A stretch of 64,000 nucleotides of DNA from Muscardinus avellanarius (lineage: Eukaryota > Chordata > Mammalia > Rodentia > Gliridae), in the NCBI GenBank assembly GCA_963383645.1, contig OY726565.1, positions 41,505,944 through 41,569,943 on the forward strand. The letters are read 5' to 3'. The position numbers and the translations under genes are program-made. Positions 43,530 to 55,639 of this stretch are shown piece by piece (position 1 is the stretch's first letter; each line of letters opens with the position of its first letter). The notes under the pieces are model-generated. The model did no database searches. It was not told the origin of the DNA and saw only the letters and a list, made by a program, of their open reading frames with translations.

Positions 43530-44005
43530 TGTATTACCTTGCTGTGTTATCCAACTTTTCATTGCTATGACCAAAATACCTGACATAAACAAGCTGAAGA
43601 AGGAAAGGTATATTTCAGCTCATGACTCCAGAGGCCTCAGTCCATGCTTGGCTGGCTCCCATGCTCTGGGCCTGAGGCATGACAGAACATCATGGTGGAA
43701 TGGTGAAGCAGGAGAGAGCTGCCCAGCTCGTGGCAGCTGGAAATCAGGGATGGGAGTGGCGGAGACAAGATCTAGTTCCCCAGGGTACACCTCCAGTGAC
43801 TTACTTCCTCCAACCATGCCCTACCTACCTCCAGTTTCTACCATCTCCCAGTAATCCATTCTGATTATTAATCCACCAAATGGATTAACCCACTAATGAG
43901 GTTAATAATCCAGTCGTTTTCTAAAAGCTCCACCTCTAGGCATTACTGCACTGGTACCAAGCCTTTGACACATGAACTTTTTAAGGGACATTCCAGGTTC
44001 AAATC
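43530..44005 (-). mobile_element. Rodent MaLR-type LTR
   Basis: ttttcattgctatgaccaaa, aggtatatttcagctcatga, gacagaacatcatggtggaa, ccaccaaatggattaaccca, attccaggttcaaatcatag: the recurrent wording of rodent MaLR (MT/ORR-like) LTRs, probably read here in reverse. An open frame of 109 codons across it has no protein-like features. Confidence 0.6.
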
Positions 44006-44009
44006 ATAG

Positions 44010-44340
44010 CACTTGCTAAGGCTGCCAAGATGAAATGCCACAGCCAAGGTGGCTTACACAACAGAAATTCTAGAGACCAGAGTCCAGGATAAGAATTCAC
44101 CAGGTTTGGTTTCTCCTGTGGTCCCTCTCCTCACTTGCAGATGGCAGCCTTCCCAGATATCCTCGCCTGGTCTTTCCTCTGTGTGAACAGACCCCTGGTA
44201 TCTCTCCATATGTCCAAATCTCTACTTCTTATGAGGACGCCAGTCAGAGTGGATTGTGATTAGAGCCCACCCTATCTTATTTTAATTTTAGGTACCTTGT
44301 CTCCAAATATAATACAAGGGATTATGCTTCAACATATAAA
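44010..44340 (-). mobile_element. Second MaLR LTR (MST/MLT-like)
   Basis: gctaaggctgccaagatgaa, gtggcttacacaacagaaat, cttatgaggacgccagtcag, ggattatgcttcaacatata. Adjacent to the previous LTR; orientation inferred. Confidence 0.6.
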
Positions 44341-44347
44341 TTTCTAT

Positions 44348-44382
<35 letters not shown>

Positions 44383-44568
44383 TTTTGGGTACTGGGGATT
44401 GAACCCAGGAGCATTCTACTTAGGACCTACACCCTATTTTATTTTTATTTTGAAGCAGAATCTGCTAAGTTGCTAAGGGTCTTGTTAAATTTCTGAGGCT
44501 GACCTCAAACCTACAACCTTCCTGTCTCAGTCTCCAGAGGACTATAAATATGCAGCACCATGTCCAGC
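44341..44568 (-). mobile_element. B1-dID SINE, type C, with (TTTA)n tail
   Basis: (TTTA)n 44346-44384, then ggtactggggattgaaccca through accatgtccagct. Confidence 0.85.
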
Positions 44569-44929
44569 TTTAACTAAATTTTGATGGAACATCATAATTC
44601 AACCCATAACACTCATGGATACCTAATACACGAGCACCTCATTCCCATGTGTTGATCAAGTATCCTGTGTTCTGCCCATAAGTTAAAGCCACTTCTATCT
44701 TCCTATATAAGCCAGGGTACTGACTGTTACTTGACTCTACCCTAGCTTTCTCCTTCTCGAAACACAAACTCTTATCAACCTTGGAAACCTCTCCACAGTT
44801 CATGTTAACCATCATATCTATTTCTCTGATGTACTGAGTGAGGCCCAGGCTAAACCATAGGTTCATCTACTTTTTTACCTACATTATGTTGGCAACATAT
44901 TAATACCACCACTACTACTTATAATAACA

Positions 44930-45185
44930 ATAGCTAAAATGTATTGTATTCTAACCATATCCCAGTCATTGTGACAATCATTTCTCTTGCATAATTCTCA
45001 CTCCAACCCTGTCAACTTGGTGTGTAATGGATGATCAATAATCATATGGTAAATTAATAAATAAATGTTATTACTGTCAAAATAAAATTAAGTAGCTTCC
45101 TCATGGTCATATAGTTAGTAAGCAGTAAAGCAAGTCCCACAGCTTCCTCATACCAAAGCCTACATTATCAGCCATCTCACAGCTG
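44930..45185 (+). mobile_element. MIR SINE
   Basis: taaccatatcccagtcattg, ctcactccaaccctgtcaac, tcctcatggtcatatagtta, agtaaagcaagtcccacagc. Confidence 0.6.
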
Positions 45186-45900
45186 ACATGCCTGTGCACA
45201 CCCCCAAACCATCTGCTGCCTTCTCTCTCTCTCAGAGACCTTGAATATTAGCTCATGCTTCAAAGAGATGAGACAAGTGAAGAAAAAAAAAACTGTTCTG
45301 ACATTTAAAATCAAAACTTACCAGCCAGACATATTCACATAAACAAGGTTAAAAAGGTCATTTTATTGTGTGTGTCAGTTTTAAAATGTAGTTCTCAAAC
45401 TACATGATACCACTCCCATCTTGCAAGGCTCCGGGCACAGGACCATGGGATGAAAAAAAAAAAATCCTAAGACTTTATTCCTGGTCTCTGGGGCCAAACT
45501 TTCCAAGCAAAACTCAGCTCTTCTTTTTATTACAGGTTTACAGAATTAAGGCTGGGTCATCAAATCATTAATTGTTTCTGGCTCAGAGCATTAGGTTAGG
45601 AAGATAAGTTGTTATCTGGCAGTTTTGCAAGAGCAGCAGAGGTTGCTATCTTCAGCTCTCTCCTTGGGTCAGTCTTCTACCTTTAGCAAAACAAGCAAAA
45701 GATGTAGTAAAATAAGAGGAATTAGCTTATATAGTGAAGGGGCATCAAGATTGCTGTCTTTAGTTCACTCAAGAAAGGCAGTCTTCTGAGAAAGCAAGCA
45801 AGAAGCTCTAAATCTTTAAGCAAATATCCTTTAGACTTAGAACAGTTTCTCATACCATCTCAAGGTAAGGTCTGAGTCACCCCCCCCCCTTTTTTTCTTT
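45186..45900. other. Unassigned intergenic DNA
   Basis: No gene. A C10 run lies at about 45882-45891. Confidence 0.4.
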
Positions 45901-46102
45901 CTTAATACAGATGGACTTGTGACTGCCTAGGCCAATAGGATAAAATTATACTCTAACTTTTGAGGCTAGATCAGAAACAACCATCAGTTTTTTTCCCTAG
46001 TCTTCTTGGAATGCTTGCTATGGTTGAAGCCCCCACCATGTAGAGGTCTACCTGTCCCAAGACCACCGAGCTAGAGTATAAATGCTCTGACAGACAGCTC
46101 CA

Positions 46103-46119
46103 GAGCGCCCCCTGCTGAC
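46103..46119 (-). promoter_or_regulatory. Strong CTCF-like motif within the MLT1 LTR
   Basis: gtcagcagggggcgctc on the minus strand contains the full CTCF core AGCAGGGGGCGC. Confidence 0.6.
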
Positions 46120-46268
46120 AGCCAGCTTCAACAAATTTTTGGATGACTGCAACATAAACTTCAGATAGCAAACTATGAGACATCTCAAGCAAAAACTGCC
46201 TATAAAAGCCCTTCTTGAAGTATTTGCCCATGCAAATACTTGTGATCAAATAAATGATTGTTGTGTGT

Positions 46269-46500
46269 TTTTAAGTAATTTCTTTTTTCTTCTTTTTGTT
46301 TCTTTTTTTGTGATATTGGGGAGGGAACCTATGGGCATTCTATCTCTGAGCTACACAGCCCTGTTTTATTTTTATTTTAAAGTGGGGTCTCACTAAGTTG
46401 CTGAGGGCCTCACTAAACTTCTTAGGTCGATTTAGAACCTGTGATCCTCCTGTCTCAGCCTCCCAGGTGCTGGGATGACAGATATGCACAACACCCAGCT
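46269..46500 (-). mobile_element. B1-dID SINE, type C
   Basis: gatattggggagggaaccta through acaacacccagct; flanks share gtaatttctt. Confidence 0.85.
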
Positions 46501-46535
46501 TGGAGTAATTTCTTATGGAGTAGTAATAACCAGAA

Positions 46536-47150
46536 CATCACCAAATTTTAATCTCTCTTGTTACCTCAAGCTCCTAACCTTTTCCTTAGTCTCTTAAATA
46601 CTGAAATTTTTTAACAATTACATCCAACTGTTTAGATATTTTTAGATAAATTTACAACAAAGAAACCTAGAAAACAAGAAAATCATAAAATTGAAACAAA
46701 AGAACATAGACACATTTCTGAAAATGTAGGCTGATTGGTTTTTATTTTTCAAAAGAAAATAAACAAGTCATTGCTTGGAATGAATATACAGAAAAGTATA
46801 AATGAACTTGGGGAGTGTGTGCTCCAGAAAACACAGAATAAAGCCTTCCTTCTCCTTTCCAGACTGTATGGACCATTTGAAGGGGTTTCACTCCACTGTC
46901 ACTGTATTTTCTCAGATTCTTCTATAGGGACTTCTAAAATACCCAGGGCTCAACACTTAAGAGGATACACATCAGACACCCATCCAAGAATATGGCATCT
47001 CTAGGGTGCTACGCACATGTAGGATGCAGGATTCTAACGCTCATGGAAATAGCCATCTCTATACCCTTCCAGCCTCAGGAAAGTTAACTGTTGAAGGTTA
47101 AAACATACCTCAGTTCTCATCAAAGAAGAATTTTGTTATAGTTATATAAA
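46536..47150. other. Unassigned intergenic DNA
   Basis: No gene or repeat recognised. Confidence 0.4.
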
Positions 47151-47159
47151 GTGTCACCT

Positions 47160-47370
47160 AAGGAGTCCATTTATTAATAGCCAGGGTTGAGATAGTTGAG
47201 TCATGATGGTTACAATCCCATCCATGGATTTCAATGAATTAAAATTACAATTACAACTGGTGGATATATCTGGGTGGTGGCCTAGGCAGTAGGATATGAC
47301 TGGAGAAGTTGGGACCCAACTTCTGGGGATGTGGCCATGGATATTATATATGTTTCCTCCTCCCCTTGGC

Positions 47371-47435
<65 letters not shown>

Positions 47436-47640
47436 CCCCCCCCCAGCCTCTGTGATGTGAAAATCATAGCTCATGTGCTCTCCCTCTCTCCTGCCTCCAT
47501 CCCCTGAAATATGTGGTCCCCAGCCTCACATGGACTGAACCAAAAAGCGTAAAAAAATGAATCTTCTTTCCTCTAAGATACGTGGTCAGTCTTTAAGATT
47601 AATTGCTGGAAGAATGCTGACCTGAACAAGTCTCAATTCT
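47160..47640. mobile_element. Possible LTR/MaLR relic around a (CT)n run
   Basis: Sequence after the repeat (ctgcctccatcccctgaaat, atggactgaaccaaaaagcg) recalls MaLR LTR 3' parts. (CT)n at 47375-47434, then C9. Weak assignment. Confidence 0.3.
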
Positions 47641-47701
47641 AATGCAGAAAAATCTATCCTAATTGACTTGAAGGTCTTAAACCATTAAAACTTAAAACCT
47701 A

Positions 47702-47935
47702 GCCAGGCACGGTAGTATATGCCTGCAAACCCAGTACTTGGGAGGCTGAAACACAAGTAAAATCACAAGTTCAAGGACAGCCTCAGCAACATAGTGAGAC
47801 TCTCAGAAAGTTAGTGAAACCCTATTTCAAAAAAAAAAAAATTTTAAAATGGCTGGGAGTGTAGCTTGGAGGTAGAATTCCCCTGAGTTCGATCCCCAGT
47901 AAAACAACAACAACAAAAACAAAAACAAACCTTAA
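47702..47935 (+). mobile_element. B1-dID SINE, type C
   Basis: gccaggcacggtagtatatg to atccccagta, with a CAA-rich tail. Confidence 0.83.
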
Positions 47936-48435
47936 AATACTCTCAGATTTCTGGAATTATCTTTATTGATCCACTCAGAAAGACTCATATTTACAACCAC
48001 AACTATTACTGTAGATTCCTTTTCAGATGGTATGAAAATTCCAAGATTTAAAAATACAATATATCTTCAATAGCAATAAGCACATCTAGTATCTGGATGT
48101 TGGCTGACTCTCTAGCTGGATTGGGGAATATATAGGATGAGACTTAAAATAGGTTGTAGTTCCAGAAAACAAGGATATACTCAAAACATGATAATGGGCA
48201 TATGTCAAAAGAATACAGGAACTAACAGAGCTCCTAGTGGCCAAAACTAGGATAATTTGAGCAGAAAAGTATATAATACAGTATTGTAGTATAGCCCAAA
48301 ATACAAAATAAATATCTATGAGTCTATAATGATATAAGTAAATTATTAAATAAGTAAATAGAGTAGGATAGAAAAACCTTCTATACCAAATTTCAAATAA
48401 TCTTTGTAGATTCTGCCCCCTAAACGTGTCCTTCC
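47936..48435. other. Unassigned intergenic DNA
   Basis: No gene or repeat recognised. Confidence 0.4.
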
Positions 48436-48439
48436 CCTT

Positions 48440-48652
48440 TTTTTTTGTATGTGTGTGTGGGGAGGGGGTGTACTGGGGATGGAACCCATGGAGCATTCTA
48501 CCTCCAAGCTCACCTCCAGCCCTAATTTTTTTTTTAATTCTTTATTTTGAAACAGGTTCTCACTGAGTTGAGGAGGGCCTCGCTAAGTAGCTAAGGCTGT
48601 CCTTGAACCGTGATCCTCCTGTCTCAGCCTCCTGAATGCTGGAATTACAATC
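48440..48652 (-). mobile_element. B1-dID SINE, type B
   Basis: gtactggggatggaaccca through gaatgctggaattacaa, missing the extreme left end. Confidence 0.82.
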
Positions 48653-49120
48653 TTGATTGTAAGTTGCTGATAATTTATATTTGTTTCATTTTAATTAATT
48701 CTGTGATTTTCCCTTCTCCTTCTTGATTTCAATTATTCTTTTTATAATAAATAAGAATTACAGGGGACATTTTCTAACCTCAGTTATGTTTATAGGTAAC
48801 AGATGTACCTACATTCTAAAGAGAGGGACCAAAAACCAGGAATACCTGAGAAGCATCCAAAACTATAATCCTTAACATATCACCAGAAATTAGGCCAGAA
48901 GGTCAATAAATCACTTACGTTATTGATGTGTCCTTTGAACAGAATTGTCAGACTATTATACACTTCAGCCCAACCCGCATTAGAGGAAAGCTCCCCTACC
49001 ACTAACTCAGTGGCAGAGTACTCAGAATATTCCAGGGCATTCTACTAAATAGAATAAGGACAAAAATAACATGATCATCTTAATAGATGCTGAAAATGCA
49101 TCTGATAAGATACAATATCC

Positions 49121-49304
49121 AAGCCGGGGGTGGTGGTGCACACTTGTAATCCCCGCGCTTGGGAGGCAGAGACAGGAGGATTGCGCAGGTTCAAAGCCAG
49201 CCGTGCGCGCTGGCTTAGGAGACCCTGTTTCCAAATAAAAATGTAAAAATAGGTCTGGGAGTGTAGCCCGGAGGTAGAAGAGCTTCCAGGAACCCCAGTA
49301 CCAC

Positions 49305-49333
<29 letters not shown>
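49121..49333 (+). mobile_element. B1-dID SINE, type A, inside the L1
   Basis: agccgggggtggtggtgcac to ccagtaccac plus A29. Flanking gatacaata on both sides. Confidence 0.9.
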
Positions 49334-49336
<3 letters not shown>

Positions 49337-49376
49337 ACAATACCCATTCATGTTAAAAAAAAATAAAATAAAATAC

Positions 49377-49493
49377 TTGCAACTCAGTGAGACCCTGTTT
49401 CAAAATAAAGAGTAGAAATAGGGCTGGTGGTATAGCTTAGAGGTAAAAATGCTCCTGAGTTCCATCTTCAGTACTGCCAAAAAAAAAAAACTT
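49377..49493 (+). mobile_element. B1-dID SINE, type B, right part only
   Basis: tgcaactcagtgagaccctg to cttcagtactgcc; flanks share acttgca. Confidence 0.8.
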
Positions 49494-50908
49494 GCAGAAA
49501 ATTGGAATAAAATGATAAAATGTGACTTCAACTTCATTAAGGCAATATACAATAAACACAAAGCCAATATCATATTGAATGGGGAAAAACTGTGGGAATT
49601 CCCTTTAAAATCTGAAACAAGACAAGGATGTCCACTTTCACCACTCATTTTCAATATAGTCCTCCATACTCCTGCCAAAGGGGAATAGAAGAGTATCAAA
49701 GGAATTCAAATAGAAAGAGAAGAATTGAAATTACCTCCATTTGCAGATGACATGATCCTATATTTAGAAGACAAAAAAAAAAACAACCAAAAGAATTCTA
49801 GAGCTGATTAACAAATTTAGCAAAGTAGCAGGATACAAAATCAATCTAAAATAGTTAATAGCTCACATTTTTCTCAGCTACTCATGAAACCTTCTCCAAA
49901 ATTGATCACATCCTGGGCCACAAAGTGAGAACTAGCAAATTCAAAAAATGTTACATACTTCCCTGTGTCTTTTCAGACTATAATGGAATGAAATTAGATA
50001 TCAACTATAAGACGACTCAGAGAAACCACTTGAACATGTGGAAGCTGAACACGACACTTCTGAAAGAAGAATGGGTCATAGAAGACGTAAGAGGTGAAAT
50101 CAATAAATTTCTAGAAACAAACAAAAATAAAGATACAACATATCAAAACCTCTGGGATACTTTGAAGGCAGTGTTAAGAGGAAAATTTATAGCACTGAGT
50201 GCTCACATAAGAAAAACAGAAAATCATCAAAAAAATAACCTAATGACACACCTCAAGGCCCTTGAAAAACAGGAACAATCTAAACCCAAAGCCAGTAGAA
50301 GACAGGAAATTATTAAAATCAGAAAAGAAATTAACAAAATAGAAAATAAATTATACTACAGAGCTATGGTAGTTAAAACAACATGGCATTGACACAAAAA
50401 CAAACACATAGACCAGTGGAACAGAATAAAAAAATACAGAAACAAATCCACACACTTATAGCCAATTGATTTTCAACAAAGGTACCAACACATACATTGG
50501 AGAAAAGACAACCTTTTTAGCAAATGGTGTTTGGAAACTAGTTATCCATTAGTACAATAATAGAATTAAACCCATACCTCTCACCCTGAATAAGAGTGTT
50601 GATTCATCAACTCAAGATGAATCAAAGACCTGAAAATTAGAAACTTTGAAGCTGCTAGAGAAGGGCATAGAACCAACACTTCAACATATAGGCACAGGTA
50701 GAAATTTCCTCACTAAGACTCTTAAAGCTCAGGAAATTAAAACAAGAAAGAATAAATGACATGACAAACTAAAAAACTTCTACTTATCAAACAAAACTAT
50801 CAAGAGTGAAAGCCCTCTGACAGAAGACTAATATTTGGAATATAGAACACACTTAAAAGATTCAATACTAAAAAAAAACAAATATCCCAGTCAAGAAATG
50901 AGCAACTG

Positions 50909-51084
50909 AGCTGGTGCATGCTTGTAACCCCTGCACTTGGGAGGCTGAGACAGGAGAATTGCAGGTTTGCGGCCAGCCTCAACTATTTAGTGAGGCTCTC
51001 AGCAGCTTAGTGAGACCCTGCTTTATACAAAAGAATAGACTAGGGGTTTCACTCAGATATAAAAAGCCCCTGGGTTCAATCCCC

Positions 51085-51131
<47 letters not shown>
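50909..51131 (+). mobile_element. B1-dID SINE, type D/C, with (CA)n tail
   Basis: gagctggtgcatgcttgtaa to atccccagta, then (CA)n 51086-51130. Confidence 0.87.
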
Positions 51132-51132
<1 letters not shown>

Positions 51133-52025
51133 AAATGGGCAATTGAACTAAATAAATACTTCACAAGAGGCCAATAAATACATGAAAAAAAGTTCAACAT
51201 CATTAACAATTAGGGAGATACAAATCAAAACTACCCTGAGATTCCATCTAACCCCAATCAGAATGGCAATCATCAAGAAGTCAAAAAATAATAAATGCTG
51301 GTGAGGTTATAGGAAGATGGGAACTCTTCTACACTGTTGATGGGGTTGTAAATTAGTTCAGCCCCTATGGAGTTAAGTATGGAGATTCTTCAGAAACCTG
51401 GGAATGGATCCACCATATGATTCAGCTATACTACTCCTGGGTATCTTTTCAAAGGGACTGAAGTTATAAAATCATAGTAAAATATACATATTCATGTTTA
51501 TAGCAGCACAATTCAAAGTAGCTAAATTATGGAACCAAACTAGGTGTCCATCAACAGAAGAATGGATTACAAAATTATGGGATATACGCACAATGGAATT
51601 CAATTCAACAATAAAGAACAAAATTGTGTCATTTGCAAGAAAATGGAAGAACCTGGAGATCATCATGCTAAGTAAGATCAGCCAATCACCAAAAATGAAG
51701 GGCCGTATGTTTCTCTCCTACGCGTGAGCTAGGCAGTAATTGGGATTCCAGAGAAATTTCAAATAACAGAGGAGAAGCTGCAGTGGAACCAAGGAGATAG
51801 TCTAGGGGAAAGGCAAGGAGGGAGAATCAATGAAGGAAATACTTAATTGACATCATGTATGTATGTGATAATACCAATACCAATCTCAATACCCTGTAGG
51901 GGAAGAGGAGGAAGTTGAGGGAGTACGCAAAATCCCAACAAGTGCTGTGTGCACATATATCACTACCACTAAGAACTGCATTATGATGTGAGACTATCAT
52001 ACACCAATAAAAGCATAAAAAAGAA

Positions 52026-52510
52026 ATAGAATTGATCTTGAAACAACCGATCTTGTAAAGCCTGAAAACTAAGCATCTTCATAGATTGTATTCAAATTAA
52101 AATTTTCCCTAAGGCAAAGAGACTAAAAATAGGTAACATTTTGAAAGAAAGAGAGGAGGGGAATGTTATTATCATTATTATTAGGCGTCCTGTAGTACAA
52201 ATGACTCCTGGCCGACCAAGTTTAACCTTAGAATCACACAAACTGATTCTTAAGAGAATGGAAAACTTAAGAGTTCTAGAGAACAAGTGGGAATCACCTT
52301 TCAAAATCATATTGATTCTGCCTGGGAACCAACAAATTACTGCACAGATTTATTCAGAAGGAAGAGCATAGCATCAAGTCATGCCCATCAACCAAGTGAC
52401 AATTTACTCACCATGCAGATCAATGTATCAGTCCCTGCTGTTGTCAAAAGATCAGTCAAACAGAAACTTCTATTACAGTCCATGAATCAATACCCTCTAC
52501 TAAGAAAAAC
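52026..52510. other. Unassigned intergenic DNA
   Basis: No gene or repeat recognised. Confidence 0.4.
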
Positions 52511-52513
52511 AGC

Positions 52514-52712
52514 AGCTGGGCATGGTGGCACATGCCTGTAATCCCAGAAGTTGGGAAGCTGAGACAGGAGGATAGCAGTTTTGAAGCCAGCCTCAGCAAG
52601 TGTGAGACTATCATCAACCTAGGAAAACCCTGTTTCAAAAGAAAAATAAAAATAGGGCTGGGGATTTAGCTTGGAAGTAGAATGCCCCTGGATTCAATTC
52701 CCAGTACATAAA
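52514..52712 (+). mobile_element. B1-dID SINE, type C
   Basis: gctgggcatggtggcacatg to ttcccagtac. Confidence 0.86.
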
Positions 52713-52736
52713 AAGGTAAATAAACACAGCTATAGC

Positions 52737-52941
52737 TAGGCATGATGGCACATGCCTGTAATTCCAGTATTTGGGAGACTTAGACAGAAGCTTCAGAGGT
52801 TTGAAGCCACCTTTCAACAGCAAGACCCTGTTTCCAAATAAAGTATAAAAAGTAGAGTGAGAGTGTAGCTTGGAAATAGGATGCCCCTGGGCTCAATCCC
52901 CAGCACCACAGAAAAAGAAAAAGAAAAAGAAGAAAGAAAAA
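52737..52941 (+). mobile_element. B1-dID SINE, type D/C
   Basis: taggcatgatggcacatgcc to ccccagcaccac, with an AAAAAG-type tail. Confidence 0.85.
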
Positions 52942-53240
52942 AATACTATGAATTTTTCCTTGGAAAATTCTTCTCATGATTTTCTCACCCATGACCAAAA
53001 TTTACAATTGTCTTTGCCAAGGTATTGCCAAGAAAGTACCCCCTGAAATTTGAGAACTATATGTACAGCATGATGACAAAGTAGACACCTGAAATTTTAG
53101 ATACTTCCCATGCCTAGAATTCAAAGTAAACAAGGCAAGTTAAGTATCTGTTAAGCCACAGCCCAGCTACCAATAACAATAAAAACTTTTTAATACATCA
53201 GGTACATGGCATGTTGTGGCCACAAGAAAAAATAAAAAGC
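52942..53240. other. Unassigned intergenic DNA
   Basis: No gene or repeat recognised. Confidence 0.4.
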
Positions 53241-53244
53241 ATTT

Positions 53245-53695
53245 AAGCTGTGCATACACTTGTAATCCCAGTACTTGGGAGGCTGAGACAAGAGGGTCAC
53301 AGGTTCCCCACCAACCTCAGCTACTTAGTGAGGCCCTCTACAACTTAGTGAGATCCTGTTTCAAAAATAAAGAATAAAGCCGGGCGTGGTGGTGCACACT
53401 TGTAATCCCCGTGCTTGGGAGGCTGAGACAGGAGTATCACACAGGTTTGAAGCCAGCCTCCGCTACTTAGTGAGGCTTTCAGCAACTTAGTGAGACCCTG
53501 TTTCCAAATAAAATATTTTTAAAAAGGTCTGAGAGTATAGCCTGAAGGTAGAAAGCCTCTGGGTTCCACCCCCAGAACCACCAAAAAAATAAAAATAAAA
53601 AATAAAAAATAAAGAATAAAGAATAAAAAATAGGGTTGGGGTGTAACTCAGAGGTATAATGCCCCTGAGTTCAATCCCCAGCACCACAAAAAGAA
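53245..53695 (+). mobile_element. B1-dID SINE, type B, split by a type D SINE
   Basis: Left piece 53245-53377 (gtgcatacacttgtaatccc), right piece 53606-53695 (aaagaataaaaaatagggtt to ccccagcaccac). Confidence 0.86.
53378..53605 (+). mobile_element. B1-dID SINE, type D, nested
   Basis: agccgggcgtggtggtgcac to ccccagaaccacc, with an AAAT-rich tail, inserted in the linker of the outer SINE. Confidence 0.88.
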
Positions 53696-53714
53696 AAAAA
53701 AAAGCATTTAAATA

Positions 53715-53880
53715 TCAGTCTATCAAATTACCAATTTCAATCTCAAAGACACGTATGGGGAAGGAGAGGAAGGGCGTTGGGACACAGAAGGAAATGCTCC
53801 AACAGTTGTGTGCATGTATATTCCTATACTTCAGTGTGGTTTATAATTATAATGCACCAATAAAAGTACAAAAATAAAAA
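53715..53880 (+). mobile_element. L1 3' UTR end
   Basis: aattaccaatttcaatctca, a purine-rich tract (53755-53800) and ataatgcaccaataaaagta: the young L1 terminus. Confidence 0.7.
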
Positions 53881-54023
53881 TATTAGAATAAATATCAATT
53901 AATCTTAATGAAAATATGGGGGACATTTATTTGGCTTAGTCATTAAATTCACCAAATGTCTCTAATTTTTAAACTAGGAATTCCAAAATTGAACCAAGAG
54001 AGAAACAAAACTAAGTATAAGTC

Positions 54024-54232
54024 AAATGTGGTGGTGCACACTTGTAATCTCAGTATTTGGGAGGCTGAGACAGGTGGATCATAGGCTCAAAGCCAGTCTC
54101 AGCAACTTAGCAAGGGTCTCAGAAACCTAATGAGACTCTGTTTCCAAATAAGATATTAAAAATCAGGCTAGGGGTGTACCTTGGAGTAGAATGCCCCTGG
54201 GTTCAATCTCCAGTACCTAAAAAACAAAGTAT
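54024..54232 (+). mobile_element. B1-dID SINE, type C
   Basis: aatgtggtggtgcacacttg to tctccagtacc. Confidence 0.86.
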
Positions 54233-54795
54233 AGCATATCCAGAATAAACCATTCACTTATCGCACTGATGAAATCATTGTTCTAATGCTATTATAGTTA
54301 CAATTATTATAGCACTTATTTTTTCTGTCTCCTATCACATAATATAGTTTTGCATTTTACATATTTAGTGACTGTTCTCACAAAATGTTAAGGGCATTTG
54401 AATAGATTTCTCCACAAAGTTTTCATGGCTGGAATTCACCTTCATACCAGATCTTATACTGAATTATTTTCTCAGCAACCAATGAAGATGCAAATGCTGA
54501 CAACGTAAGCAGAGACTTATCAGAAACAAACCTACTAGGGAGGGTCCTTGTAACATATTCATAGTTAAAACATCAGACAGTGTTACTGGTTTTGAATTTT
54601 CTTTTCTGCTACTAAATTTTATACTTGTTTTATGGGGGGAACATTATCATTTTCAGTGGAATCTTAACTGAGATACTGGACACTCCCTCTCTGAAAAATG
54701 CATTTCCTCAGAGTTTCAGAAACTCTGCTCAGGTCATGCCAGAATAAACCACAGTGAAAAATGCCCCTTTGAACCTGCAGGTTTCTAATAGTTGT
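54233..54795. other. Unassigned intergenic DNA
   Basis: No gene or repeat recognised. Confidence 0.4.
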
Positions 54796-55125
54796 GTTAG
54801 TCCACTTTCTGGGAGTTTATTTTGGCTCTCAGTTTTAGAGGTTTAGTCCACAGTCAGTTAGCCACTGCTTTGTGCTTGTGACTGCACACCACAGTGGGAG
54901 CACAGGGTGAGCAAAACCATCACCTTATAACGAGATGCAAGAAAGAGAAAGAGGAAGACAGGGTTCCACGTCCTCTTCAAGAGCACACCACCAATGACCT
55001 AAAATCTCACACAAGACCCCACGTCTTTGAGTTTCCACCACTTCTCAATAGTGTCAAGCTGGGGGCCAAGCTTTTAACACTGGGGTCTGGGGGCCATTCC
55101 AGAAACAAAGAAAAGCAACAGATCT
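54796..55125 (-). mobile_element. Rodent MaLR-type LTR
   Basis: gttagtccactttctgggag, tttagaggtttagtccacag, gcacaccaccaatgacctaa, tttgagtttccaccacttct, ggccattccagaaac. Same class as the LTR at 43530; orientation inferred. Confidence 0.55.
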
Positions 55126-55480
55126 CTTAGACCTGAGAGGTTTCTAACTGTAAGCAGTCATTGGCTTCTCAAAACCTAGGATCTTGGTGGAATAGAAACA
55201 GAATTCATAGTTCAAGTTGAACAGACCCAAATCTTTATATTAAAACTGATAATTTTTTGTGTGGGCTGGAAGAGGAAAGGCACTAAGAGAAGAATAGAGA
55301 GAATATTTAAGGGCATATATTTAATGAAAAATAGAAGTTGAATTTTTTTTCTCCCTATCATTTAATAATTACATCTTACTTAATAGCATATTGAATCCTG
55401 AGAGGGACTAGAGTACAATTAATTCATAATTATTAGAATGACATTGACAGGTGCAAGAAGAAGCTATTGAAAAGTGTCCT
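55126..55480. other. Unassigned intergenic DNA
   Basis: No gene or repeat recognised. Confidence 0.4.
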
Positions 55481-55484
55481 CCAA

Positions 55485-55637
55485 GCCAGGCATGGTGGTG
55501 CATATCTGCAATCCCAGTACTTGGGAGGCTGGGAAGGATCACAGGTTCAAGGCCAGCCTCAAATAAAAAATAAAAACGGCTGTGGGTGTATCTCAGAGAT
55601 AGAATGCCCACAGGTTCAATCCCCAGCACTGAGAAGA
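55485..55637 (+). mobile_element. B1-dID SINE, type C, internally deleted
   Basis: gccaggcatggtggtgcata to atccccagcactg, lacking the middle acttagtgag repeat. Confidence 0.83.
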
Positions 55638-55639
55638 AA

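Larger units (their letters stand above)
45905..46535 (+). mobile_element. MLT1-type MaLR LTR, split by a SINE
   Basis: gtgactgcctaggccaatag, ttcttggaatgcttgctatg, gaagcccccaccatgtagag, tttggatgactgcaacataa, aaataaatgattgttgtgtg, and after the SINE aatttcttatggagtagtaa follow the MLT1 order to its 3' end. Confidence 0.7.
49036..52025 (+). mobile_element. L1 with permuted ORF2 segments
   Basis: Successive ORF2 pieces, all in the sense direction but out of order. 49060-49855: reverse transcriptase part ([46 protein letters not shown]). 49865-50360: endonuclease end and linker (TFSKIDHILGHK, WKLNTTLLKEEWVIEDVRGE, NKDTTYQNLWDTLKAVLRGK). 50361-51740: C-terminal part (LYYRAMVVKTTWH to MFIAAQFKVAKLWNQTRCPS). 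Then the 3' UTR to aataaaagcat at about 52015. Frame is broken repeatedly; inactive. SINEs at 49121-49333, 49377-49493 and 50909-51131. Confidence 0.82.

Noticed and set aside
43525..43854. 109-codon frame
   Set aside because: Lies within MaLR LTR sequence and has no protein-like features.
49925..50392. 155-codon frame as a separate gene
   Set aside because: It is the L1 ORF2 endonuclease end and linker, part of a dead, rearranged L1.
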